Part shown: positions 14,201 through 22,527 of the stretch, piece by piece | Position numbering within the stretch: position 1 is the first letter of the stretch | Layout: each line of letters opens with the position of its first letter | Assembly (NCBI GenBank): GCA_900708905.1 | Contig: CAADRB010000007.1 | Location: 1,987,014 to 2,051,013 of the forward strand | From: Hymenolepis diminuta | Lineage: Eukaryota > Platyhelminthes > Cestoda > Cyclophyllidea > Hymenolepididae | DNA: 64,000 nucleotides | Direction: 5' to 3' | Position numbers and translations under genes: made by a program | Notes under the pieces: generated by a model | The model's input: the letters and a program-made list of their open reading frames with translations, nothing else | Told to the model about the DNA's origin: nothing | The model's database searches: none

Positions 14201-14325
14201 GATTTCTTAACTTATAAATTTTCATCCTCCTTTTTTTAAATCGCGTATTTTTATAATTTTAGATGGCTCTGAACGGATCGACCGATACTTCCTCCCATGA
14301 TCAAATTGTTCGAACAGCAATGTGA
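2088..14325 (+). CDS. ASPP-family protein (PPP1R13-like), 3' part of gene, five exons
   Basis: Exons 2088-2293, 6187-7009, 8519-8819, 9929-10470 and 14263-14325 join through GT-AG introns with matching phases into 644 codons plus stop. In order: basic/Pro-rich linker (runs such as PPPPPP), Ser/acidic linker, GVRF then HPLALLLDAALEGDL (residues about 316-334; PP1-docking region in vertebrate ASPPs), ankyrin repeats with NDEGITALHNAV and DGWTPLHCAAS (about 350-435), an SH3 domain (about 455-530) and an acidic tail. The ankyrin-SH3 pair at the C-terminus is diagnostic for ASPP1/ASPP2/iASPP, which bind p53-family proteins, PP1 and other partners in cytoplasm and nucleus. The family's N-terminal coiled-coil part is not in the exons found. 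Function in this organism is inferred from homology. Which vertebrate paralogue it matches cannot be decided, and an invertebrate is expected to have a single copy. Confidence 0.88.
4100..4228 (+). promoter_or_regulatory. Possible internal promoter of the ASPP gene
   Basis: TATAAAT at 4124-4130 and TATATAATA at 4189-4197 lie upstream of a GC-richer, pyrimidine-rich patch and an ATG at 4229. A 9-bp perfect hairpin (GAGAGAATG, loop CCAC, CATTCTCTC, 4140-4161) and a GGGGAT-A-ATCCCC palindrome near 4199-4211 sit between them. Promoter activity is inference. No transcript evidence is available. Confidence 0.25.
4229..4458 (+). CDS. Possible alternative first exon of the ASPP gene
   Basis: An ATG at 4229 opens 76 codons ending at a GTAACC donor (4459), two bases into a codon. 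This is the same phase as the exon ending at 2293, so it would splice in frame onto 6187. The encoded peptide is rich in His, Arg, Pro and Ser (starts MRLISPHHQPVSPR) and matches nothing I recognise. The phase match has a one-in-three chance of arising by accident, so this is a hypothesis. Confidence 0.25.
4612..4752 (+). mobile_element. tRNA-derived SINE copy, degraded
   Basis: Starts with a tRNA A-box-like GGCGTAGTGGTCAA and continues with the family body (CACATCCAGTGATGTGGA, TAATTCTAGTCAA). The B box is poorly preserved. It lies within an ASPP intron, in the same orientation as the gene. Confidence 0.6.
6187..7009 (+). CDS. ASPP exon: proline-rich linker to PP1-docking region
   Basis: The acceptor is TTTGCAG ending at 6186 and the donor is GTCAGT at 7010. 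All 823 bases are open in the joined frame. The first third is Pro-rich (HPPPPPRPPLPSPSP) and is followed by RKEITATYLTP. The middle is Ser/Glu-rich, and the end (GVRFHPLALLLDAALEGDL) aligns with the segment just before the ankyrin repeats in vertebrate ASPPs. The vertebrate RVKF is GVRF here: the hydrophobic V and F are kept and the leading basic residue is lost. Confidence 0.85.
7010..8518 (+). other. ASPP intron (1.5 kb)
   Basis: AT-rich, with no repeat or gene recognised. It ends in a clear pyrimidine tract (TTTTTTTCAATATTTTTCCC, then TTTCATTCAG) at 8518. Confidence 0.8.
8519..8819 (+). CDS. ASPP exon: ankyrin repeats
   Basis: Encodes the core ankyrin block: NDEGITALHNAVCAG, GADVNAGDTDGWTPLHCAAS, LVEHGAALHA, then a Cys/Asp-rich repeat end (EKCDQADADAECEKYL). 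Identity to vertebrate ASPP is high in the first two repeats. The reading continues to a stop at 8881-8883, but the strong GTGAGC donor at 8820 gives an exact family join (YLT/TEQDLLG) with the SH3 exon, so the read-through stop is intronic. Confidence 0.93.
8820..9928 (+). other. ASPP intron (1.1 kb)
   Basis: AT-rich apart from 9120-9290, which is somewhat GC-richer and carries a perfect 12-bp inverted repeat (9139-9150 and 9240-9251). It ends in a CCACTTTAG acceptor at 9928. Confidence 0.8.
9929..10470 (+). CDS. ASPP exon: diverged SH3 domain and acidic tail
   Basis: Begins in the linker (EQDLLGSEDNGRVYAL) and encodes an SH3 domain recognisable from VYAL, PDELPIYPNEELRIIHR, PDWMLAEKV and GLVPRAF. 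The usual ALYDY/ALWDY motif is replaced by ALFPR, and about 14 residues are inserted before DELP. One Trp of the WWW cluster remains. After the SH3 comes a tail of about 90 residues rich in Asp/Glu (ERDDEEEEDKQK), whereas vertebrate ASPPs end soon after the SH3. The exon ends at a perfect GTGAGT donor. If that donor is not used, the protein stops at 10477-10479 after two more codons. Confidence 0.87.
10471..14262 (+). other. ASPP last intron (3.8 kb), contains a SINE
   Basis: Bounded by GTGAGT at 10471 and a pyrimidine-rich acceptor (TTTTTATAATTTTAG) at 14262. One reverse-oriented SINE lies at about 12.85-13.0 kb. The rest is AT-rich and otherwise unremarkable. If the gene actually stops at 10479, this stretch is intergenic. 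Confidence 0.6.
12845..12998 (-). mobile_element. tRNA-derived SINE copy
   Basis: On the minus strand it begins GGGTCAGTGGCGCAGCGAT (A-box-like), followed by CCAGGTTCAACGC (B-box-like), the body AATAAAGGGGCTGGC and the family tail GAGTTTCTCACC. It lies opposite to the ASPP gene. Confidence 0.75.
14263..14325 (+). CDS. ASPP terminal coding exon
   Basis: A 21-codon exon (MALNGSTDTSSHDQIVRTAM, stop) that joins in phase 0 to the exon ending at 10470. Support: strong acceptor, perfect upstream donor, phase match, and an AATAAA signal 37 bases after the stop. The short peptide has no family signature, so the link is inference. Confidence 0.5.
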   Translation: MALNGSTDTSSHDQIVRTAM

Positions 14326-15081
14326 AGATGCTGACTCAAATTGACAGAATCAAAATGAATTAATAAAATTCAAACCGCACAGCAATCCATCACCTTCCCT
14401 ATAATTCAATCTCTATCTCTATTTTTGTAAACTTTTGATTTGCTTTTGTCTGTGCCCTCGACTGTGAAAAAACTCATATTTGATTGGTTCCCAATCCCCT
14501 TCGCCTTTCACATTTCATTGGTCAACATCACACCTCGACCAACCAATGGACACCTAGTTGTGCACAGTTATATTGTTTCGCTGATGAATGTGTGAATAGT
14601 ATGTAAATATTTACAATGAGGAAAGACAATTACTTTCTCCTCTTACGGATGCAATGACGGATGTTTTTACGATAATTGAATCCCCCCTCTCTCCTCCCTT
14701 TCTCTCTCTATATGTAACTCTCTCCTCTTTTTGCAATGAATTAAAGAAACATTAATATGCCACTGCGATTTTGTCCAGTTGTTTTGGGAACAAGCATATT
14801 TTGCGTAATACTAGGTGGTCGGTCAAGTAATTGGGAGGCCAGTTTTAAGCGGTCAAGGTAAACTTAAAAATAATTGACAAATGAGTTGTACTGTCTAACA
14901 ATAGAGTAATGGTACCATGGTTGGCAATGCTATAAAGGGTGATTGATACGAGAACCCCATTAAAAATCAGCTTTTTTGTTAAAAAGAATATGGAAAAAAT
15001 CTACATAACTTGGGGTTTTATAAGAAAATTTAATTGTAAGTAGGCATTCGCATTCATAAACCTAAATCCCTAGGGGCTCTA
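14326..15081 (+). other. ASPP 3' UTR and intergenic spacer
   Basis: Probable 3' UTR with AATAAA near its start and ATTAAA at 14740-14745, the latter after a CT-rich run (CTCTCTCCTCCCTTTCTCTC). The mariner element begins just beyond. Confidence 0.5.
14362..14367 (+). promoter_or_regulatory. Candidate polyadenylation signal (AATAAA)
   Basis: A canonical hexamer 37 bases downstream of the proposed ASPP stop. A variant ATTAAA at 14740-14745 is an alternative for a longer 3' UTR. Confidence 0.4.
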
Positions 15082-15110
15082 CAGGGTGCTTGAGGTATCT
15101 GAGGGCACCT
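15082..15110 (+). repeat. mariner 5' terminal inverted repeat
   Basis: Pairs with the 3' end at about 22 of 29 positions. The best block is GAGGTATCTGAGGGCACCT against GAGGACACCT on the inverted partner. TA flank at 15080-15081. Confidence 0.88.
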
Positions 15111-15172
15111 ATTTTCTCGTAATTTAAACTAACCTAATAATAATTTACGTATTTTTTATATCAGAAGATCTC

Positions 15173-16192
15173 ATGGCAGATACTTCTATATGTGATGGAA
15201 TGAAAAGACAGGCTGTAATAGCGTCTATAAAAGCGAAATACAACAATTTAGAAGTTGCAAGATTTCCAAAAGCCGCCAGATCTTTCGTCTGCAAAGTTAG
15301 AAAGGAGCTGAAGGAAAAAATGAAGAGGAATTGGCCTCGAGGAAGAGAAAACAGCATTGTCAACACTCTGCTTACTCATTCAGAACACTCGGGTTTGTGA
15401 GAAGAGTACATGCCATAATGGACGAAAATCGTGGGAAGTCAATGCGAGACATCTTGCCAAACATCTCCAAGCTTTTGAAAGATAAATAATATATAAGAAA
15501 TGTTGTTCGTCAAGACCTCGGATACAATTCTCATACATTTAATGCGTACAAAATGACTCTTAAACAAGTTAAAGCACCCAGAAGAACAGGGGTGCCTTTG
15601 GTTTTCCTCCGATGAAAACAACTTCCACCAGGATCAAAAAATCAGTCTAAAAATGATTGGTGGCTAAGTACGAATAGGCTCTACTAAAGGTCTGACTATT
15701 ATTTATGTGTTTGAATTTTCCAGCGGGAGTAGCGGTTTTCAGTGTTGTTAGTAGTGAAGGGCATATCATGATTCCTCAATTTCTTCCACAGGACCTTAGA
15801 GTCAGTGTAGATGCAGATGCCTACGTCGAGACTCTTCAAACCATAGTTGTTAAACCGCCTTGGATGGACAGCGTAGTCAATATAAGATTCGGCTCCACCC
15901 CATAAAGCTCTCAAAACCCAGGATTGGATGGGGGAGGGGGGTATGTCTTACCAAACTCATGGTCTCCTGACTGTTCACTAGACTTTAATCCTTTAAATTA
16001 TTACCTGTGAGGTGGAGCGTGATTGAAAAGAAAGTTAATACGCATTCCCATACCACCAAATCCTCCTCTCTGGTGGAAGCAGTGGCCCTAAGAACGGTGG
16101 ACATCAATAAAGACCACCTAATGAAAGCTTGCGTTCGATTTCGGGCTCGAATTGAGTGCGCAATAGAAGCCGAAGAAAGATATATAGAGTAA
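15173..16192 (+). pseudogene. Degenerate mariner transposase
   Basis: The start MADTSICDGMKRQAVIASI opens a helix-turn-helix DNA-binding region (to about 15300). The frame then breaks before 15398. The second helix-turn-helix (GKSMRDIL...) meets a TAA at 15487-15489. Later pieces in shifted frames include SSDENNFHQDQKIS (first catalytic Asp at 15611), VVSSEGHIMIPQFLPQDLRV, DSAPPHKALKTQDW (second Asp at 15886), LDFNPLNYY (third Asp at 15981) and a C-terminal RFRARIECAIEAEERYIE with its stop at 16190-16192. All three catalytic Asp positions can still be located, but at least two frameshifts and several stops make it non-functional. Confidence 0.92.
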
Positions 16193-16286
16193 AATCTAGG
16201 ATAATACTATACCTATTTGTTTAGTTACAAGAGATTGTAATTTTCAGCCATTAATTGTTTCATTTTCTGCTTTTCAAGAGTGTGTA

Positions 16287-16315
16287 AGGTGTCCTCATAT
16301 GCCTTACACATCCTG
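16287..16315 (-). repeat. mariner 3' terminal inverted repeat
   Basis: Inverted partner of the repeat at 15082-15110, followed directly by TA at 16316-16317. The sequence GTGTAAGGTGTCCTCATATG also contains an internal near-palindrome (TGTAAGG / CCTTACA). Confidence 0.88.
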
Positions 16316-16317
16316 TA

Positions 16318-19300
16318 AATATATATATTGCTTGCTTGCTATTTCAGGGTCATAATTAAAGTTCCCTCTTTGTCTTACCAATTTGCGTGTCCTTTTTCCC
16401 TCTCAAATCTATTGAGAAAACTGAGATATTGTGTTTTCAGATCGTTAGACAACCGGTTTTTATGATATTAATCTCTTCAAGACTTGTTGACTTAATGAAC
16501 TGGCAAATAGGATTGATCTCGGTAAATGGTGAGGTAGAATCATTAGATATTGTGACAGAATATGTAGCTTTTCATCTTCGAAACTATCAACAGATTACTT
16601 TTTCATTGAGAACATTTAATACATTCAAATAAGATCATGAAGGAAAAATTGGAAGCTTCGTTTGTAATTTTAGTTAGGTATTAATTAATAAGGTCTCACG
16701 ATGAATTTTCAGCGGATACAAATTTAGATTAAAAGTCAAGGCTGTTGAATTAAATGTTTTAATTTTAACATTTATTGCACTAATGCACGCACTTTGAGAG
16801 GATTAATCTTTTGAAAATGCTAGAAGCATTCTTTCATTGAGAGTTGTAAAAAAATTAAAATAAAATAGTAATTTTCACTTTGTTCAAACAAAAAAATTAA
16901 TCCCAATAATTTTTCCTCTGATTTAGAAGATACAGAGCATTAATCTGTGAATGCCAAAGACGCCAAACTAAAATTTGTTTGAACTTAGATAAGCAACCGG
17001 AAAAAACAACCCAATCAAATACTAAAAAGAGAAGTCCTTATTTTGCACCGAATGAAAATATCTTTCAAATGGTCCCTACCCATTCCAAATTAACAAGCGT
17101 CAAATGTGAATTCTGCCTGATGAATTTTTGGGGAAGTTCTAGGAGAACTTGACTGTTTTAATCTACTAACTAGGCCTGATTTCCATTCAAGACGACCAAA
17201 GTATGCGATAAAAACTGAAACCATGTCAACTTCAAATCGTGTGAAATTTTTGAAGGCGGAGTAGTGTTTCGTCAACAGTGGTTTTGTATATTCAGTATTA
17301 ATTTAAAATTAGTATAAATATTTAATAAAGAAGCAAATTATGTTAAGTATCATATATATTTGAGTCAGCACTACTCAGTGTAAATCGACTTTCTCTAAGG
17401 TTGACTTTCTCTCTAACTTGAGAAACTATATAAAGTTTAATTTTAATAAATTTATAACAAATTTGTTTTTAAAAGCGTTCAAATCAAACTTTTTTGATCA
17501 TTCAAAGATAAGGAGATAGTTTTCCACGCTAAATGAAAATAAGACCCAAACAAGTAGCGCGCTCGAAGAAGTGAAACTGGAACAAACAAGCCCACTTTCA
17601 TCTGGTATTCAAATTGTGTGAAACTCGGTCTCATAACGAGGTGAACTTGCGAAATAAAGAAAGCTTTTGCTGGATCTATAAACAAGAAATCTATTTTTCC
17701 GCCAATTTACGCTCTCAGAAAAAACAAATCTGCGCGCCTAATTCGCTTATCAGACAAATTCAATTACCACCACTCAATTGAGAGAAAAGTGCCAAATAAG
17801 CAGGAAAGAGCGATGCAAACTCTGGAAAACAATATAAATGAAAACTTTATTATTGTTTTATCTCAGTAACTTATTTCGTTATTGCAATATCTGAAATATA
17901 TATGTTTCATCGTTTCTGAACTTTAGATTAAAAGGCATCCCTTCTAGAAAAAAGGAATAAGACATCTGTCACGATATCCGATTTCCGTATTTTAGTCACT
18001 GTATGATTTATATTTCAATTCCTTATGGGTGGAAAGAAATCATCCTTCCTATATTTTTCAGGTAAAAATGGGGATTCTTTCTCCAAACAGGCGAAGGTTT
18101 CAACATTTTATTGAAAGCTTTACCTTCGGAAGGGAAAATTTACAAAAATAATTTTTTTGGTGGGACTGTCTTACTTTGGCCGACAAAAATGCATTAGAAT
18201 TTTAAGCATCCCATCAGAATGGGTCCTAATTACCCTAATCATGTGATATCAGCACTTCAAGAAACGGACTTGGGAGGTTGTTTTTGTTTTAATCCCCTAT
18301 ATTTATTACCTTAGAACTCAAAATAAAATGAAATATTGAAATATGCTTTCATAGGGTAGAATAATACCTTTCTTGAAAGTTAACTCAAGCTATGGTTGAG
18401 TAATTCCGCGTACTTTCTCATTTCCATTTGCTTAGAGATACAAAGTCGAAATATGCTCTCGTAATTTATTTTTTTGTATCTTTTTTGTAATAACTTTAGG
18501 CTGGTTCTATTTGACCTTAATGCCATTTTTAAGAGGTGATTAAATCAAAATTGTCCTTTAAAAATGTTCGATCCTCTTCCATCATTAAAACAATTCCCTT
18601 CTACAGCATTATATTATTTCAGTCATTTAAAACAAATATTGTTCTTGTCTGCGTGTTTGTCCCACTTTTTTTTCCTATTTTAACGTGTTTACAACTCTAT
18701 TACCTATTTAACACGTCCCTGAAATGGTCAAAGTATGTTTTTAGACCAACGCTAGTACTGATTTAATGATGCACTATTTGCCATCTAGAAGTTTGTAACT
18801 TGGCAACGTTAACGTGGCTGTACTTTAATTTATTTTACCCTGCAAATTTTAATACACAAATTAGATGCAATTAGTAGCTTTCTCGAATTGTGTAAAGAGT
18901 AATAAAAATGTCAAACAATCAGTTAACGTGTACCGACTGGACTAGACCGATCAGTATTTGCTTAAATAGTTAAATGAAATCCTCAGATGGAAGAGTAATT
19001 AATTAATAACTAAAAGGTGTTCAAAATCCGAGGAATAATTTTCTGAAGTCAGACTAGAATAACTAATTTTCTATTTTTCCGTTAATCAGAAATATAACCA
19101 TTGCGATCTTCATAATGACTGAAAGATAACTGTCGTGTATTGGTTAGTCATCCACCTAAGATCTTAGTAAATGTAAATGTCAATAAATTATCTCGGAGAC
19201 GTAGCATTTCCTGCTGGATCTGAGTCAGTCACAGTGTTATGATACTTTTATTGACGACCTTGAGTTATCTCCTTAATGGTCTTGTTACACAATCACACAT

Positions 19301-22300
19301 ATAGCTCGTCCATTTTTTATCGAAGTTAGTTCATTTTTGACAAAATAAACGGTTTTACCGGAAGCGTTGTATGTGGATGTCCCTTCTACAACTGTCATTC
19401 TGTAAATGCCACTCCACATCTGTTACACCATTAACCCGAACGTGATTATAATATGTTGACTGCTTTTACCTGCATTTGAGAGCTAAATGCTCACTTTTTA
19501 AGCCTTATTCTTATTTTTAATTCATTTTTAAACTTTACTCATTTTTAAAATAACAAATAATGCATCTAACTTATGTGAATTGTAATATAGCTCAAGAATT
19601 GTCATTGGACAGAAAATTCATTTCGCAATTCAATTTACTCGTAGTTATTAAAGAGAAGATGAATTATTTGAATATCATAGATATGAAAAAACCTCGAAAA
19701 AATTATGAAACTCGGACGCCGTCAAATTAATATAGTATGAATCAGCGACCTCTGTAGTAGCAAAGTCAGCAAAATGCGGATCAAACTAAGTTAATCAAAA
19801 TTATATGAATAGGTTATTTTGCACAATCACTCTTCGAAAGTTGAACTATTTGAATGTCAAAGGTCTGACTTTAGGTAGCCATTAATTTGCTTCTTTTCAG
19901 AAAATTCCTTTATTCGGAATAACCGACCCTTTATTTATAAATCTTGCATACTACGCATAACTTTGAAGTACTATTTTTCTGAAGAGAGAAAGTTCGTAAG
20001 GCTTTGAATTTTTACACTTTTCTTATTGGGCTTAGATCGAGGAACACATGCTGACAACCTTTAAAAGTGAATATACACCTCCCCAAAAGTCACAAGAATC
20101 CGAACTGGGAATGAAATTTTAATAGATGGTTATTTAATCATTCTTTTATTCTATTAAATCCAAAACATTCGATTTAAATCTTCGGCATTCATTATCTTCT
20201 CGGAACACCTTTCTTTCTGCGAACATTAGTATAAATTGGCAGCCATACAGTTCACCTTTTTTGCACAAAATTCCGTGAGATAGGATTACACAGTTTAAGA
20301 GTTGGGAATTGGCTCTGTTGGGCATTCCAGCAATAATATCAGATAAACCTGTCCAGGGCCCTTTGCATGGTTTTACATGGTAATAACTTTGTGCTTTCAT
20401 TTCTAATCCTTAAGAGTAACTTGTGAATCAGAAATAACAAAGAGGCCAATTTTTAAGAGCAGCCTGAATGCGAGATTAAAGCATAACTGTCGGATTTTTC
20501 AGTAGAAAAATTATATTTTTTATTTACTGTCCATCCCATTAAACATCTCTGAAATCAAGTAAGAGCGACAGAATGCACACCTTTGAAGGAAAACTTTATT
20601 CGGCTTACACAAATAATTTCTAAAAATCTCTTTGACGGAAAGTGAAAACAAAATCCATTCTCAATGCATTTGAGTGAATATAACTACACGGAGCACTTTC
20701 CTTCCCCTACGTGACAATCTGAAGTTACTACAGTGCTGGTATTGTTAGAAATGTCTTGTATTCAAAATAACAGCCAGTGTTTACTGACACTATTTTAGAC
20801 AAGACAGTTTTAATACTTGTCGAATGGCCTGTAATCTTGTTTGTAAAAACGCAGCAAATAAAACATGATTTATATGTGAGATATAAGCTAAATTTCCAGA
20901 GTTGCAACCTCTAGAGTTCAAAACCTCTTATAGTTAGAATCAAGTGGCTAATTTTTACTAACTGAAGACACGGATGTATTAATATGACTTTACCAATTTT
21001 GTATACTGAATAATATACTTGTGACGTCGAATACGGCACTTATGCTGCACCCGTTTGTAGTTTGTGAACTCTGCTAACTCCTATTGTATCGTTAATACCT
21101 TGACTATTAGGAGAAAAGCGCATACAAAATGCAAATGTCAACTTATATTTCTATAACTTTGAAGGTGAAAGTGACAGCACCACACAATCTTTAGAACTTG
21201 GTTGATTAATTCTAATGTATTTTTGAAATCGGGGGTATTAAAGTACAAATAAAATAAACCTTCGCTTTTTAAAACTGATTTCTAGTAAAATGTTCTTCCA
21301 AGCAACCTTAAAATTTAGCTCCAATTGATTGGAGTGCTCTCGAAATATCTTGAGACATTAAGGCAACAAGCACTACAAGAACAACAGGAAAGCTTAAGTT
21401 TCAAAAACGAATTTTCAATATGTTAATTTCCCTCCCCTCAGTAAGTATTATTGAAAACATGGACTAAATCCCAGCTAAATACTTGTTCAGAATGCAGGAC
21501 TGATATTGTCTTTACGAATGAATACTTGGGGCTACTTAGCATTACGCAAATCAAGGAATTTTATACCAGTCAGGAATACAACCTAATGGGATAAATCACG
21601 AATAAGGGTAATGTAAGGTTGAATTGGGGTAACGCATGAAGAATGAAAACGGGCATGTCAGACAGAAGCAACTTAATTAAGGATCGAAGTTATGACACCT
21701 AATAGTTCAATATAATCAAATAACGTGAACTCTCACCCAGGAACCCAGGTTTCAAACTGTCATTTTGAACATTATGACCATTTTTCTCCCCTTTGTGTTT
21801 AGATCATTTTCCAAGAATGAAAAACAATGTATAATTTCCTTTGTCACGGATAACTCTCCCTAGGAAAATTATTTTTATTTCAGAAAATTCTCCATAGACT
21901 TTACTACACTTTTTAAAAGAACAAACAAAATCTTTTTTTGAATTCCATTTCATTCTATGTTACTTTAGGTAAACCAGTCAACGAAAGCATTAAAGCAACA
22001 TTCACCAGACAGGAGTAATATATTCCATACAAATAGTCCTACTTACATAAATTAAGTAGCAAATATATTTTATCAGAGAAAGGAAAGGGATATACAATCC
22101 ACTCACAAGCTATACTTCAGACCAAAAACATACTCACAAATTTAAATAGAGTGAGGTGACAAAAATGATTGCATTTTTGTATACACATATGGCAAAGAAA
22201 GGAGGGGGAGGGACGGGCAGGCAAGTAAGTACTAGAGAGACAGACAGAAAACCAAGATTGTTCCATACATAGATGTGTCCTAATACACAATGATTCATTT

Positions 22301-22312
22301 AGATTACACTAG
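16318..22312. other. Intergenic region between mariner and CDC27 3' end
   Basis: No gene recognised. The right 0.4-1 kb is probably the CDC27 3' UTR. A minus-strand open frame at 20146-20400 (84 residues, begins MKAQSYYHVKPCKGPW) is somewhat GC-richer than its surroundings and has AATAAA overlapping its stop. It matches nothing I know, and frames of this length are expected by chance here. A purine-rich run lies at about 22196-22220. Confidence 0.6.
21874..21879 (-). promoter_or_regulatory. Candidate CDC27 polyadenylation signal
   Basis: AATAAA on the minus strand, about 435 bases after the CDC27 stop. I saw no closer canonical hexamer. It is unconfirmed, because such hexamers are frequent in AT-rich DNA. 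Confidence 0.3.
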
Positions 22313-22527
22313 TTACTCATCTCCCAAATCCATCGTTTCTTCGTCTTCTTCAAGGCTCAGTTCTTCCTCCACATCTTCCAATGCATCCTCCACACTGTCT
22401 CGTCCACCAGAAGGTTGGCCAGACCATGATGTTCGGAAGAGGGAGTTTGGACCACCGGCCTGCTCTTCTATGGTCAAATCCACACCGGCAAGGGAATTAT
22501 TAGGCGTAGTAGCAGTTGAAGTAGTAC
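22313..22527 (-). CDS. CDC27: CDC27 exon 4: acidic C-terminal tail
   Basis: The acceptor TTTGTTTAG ends at 22528. The exon completes the split Gly codon and encodes 70 further residues, ending EDVEEELSLEEDEETMDLGDE and then TAA. An acidic end (DDTQ...SDEF in human) is typical of CDC27. VDLTIEEQ and a GRDSVEDAL stretch precede it. Confidence 0.85.

Larger units (their letters stand above)
15082..16315 (+). mobile_element. mariner-family DNA transposon, full length but inactive
   Basis: A 1234-bp element with imperfect terminal inverted repeats starting CAGGGTG and (reverse complement) CAGGATG. It is flanked on both sides by TA, the target duplicated by Tc1/mariner elements. The interior encodes a recognisable mariner transposase on the plus strand, broken by stops and frameshifts. 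It lies between the 3' ends of two convergent genes. Length, TIR length and TA flanks all fit the family. Confidence 0.93.

Noticed and set aside
20146..20400. 84-residue minus-strand frame with AATAAA at its stop
   Set aside because: No homology recognised, and its length is within chance expectation for a two-strand scan at this AT content. Noted only in the intergenic entry.
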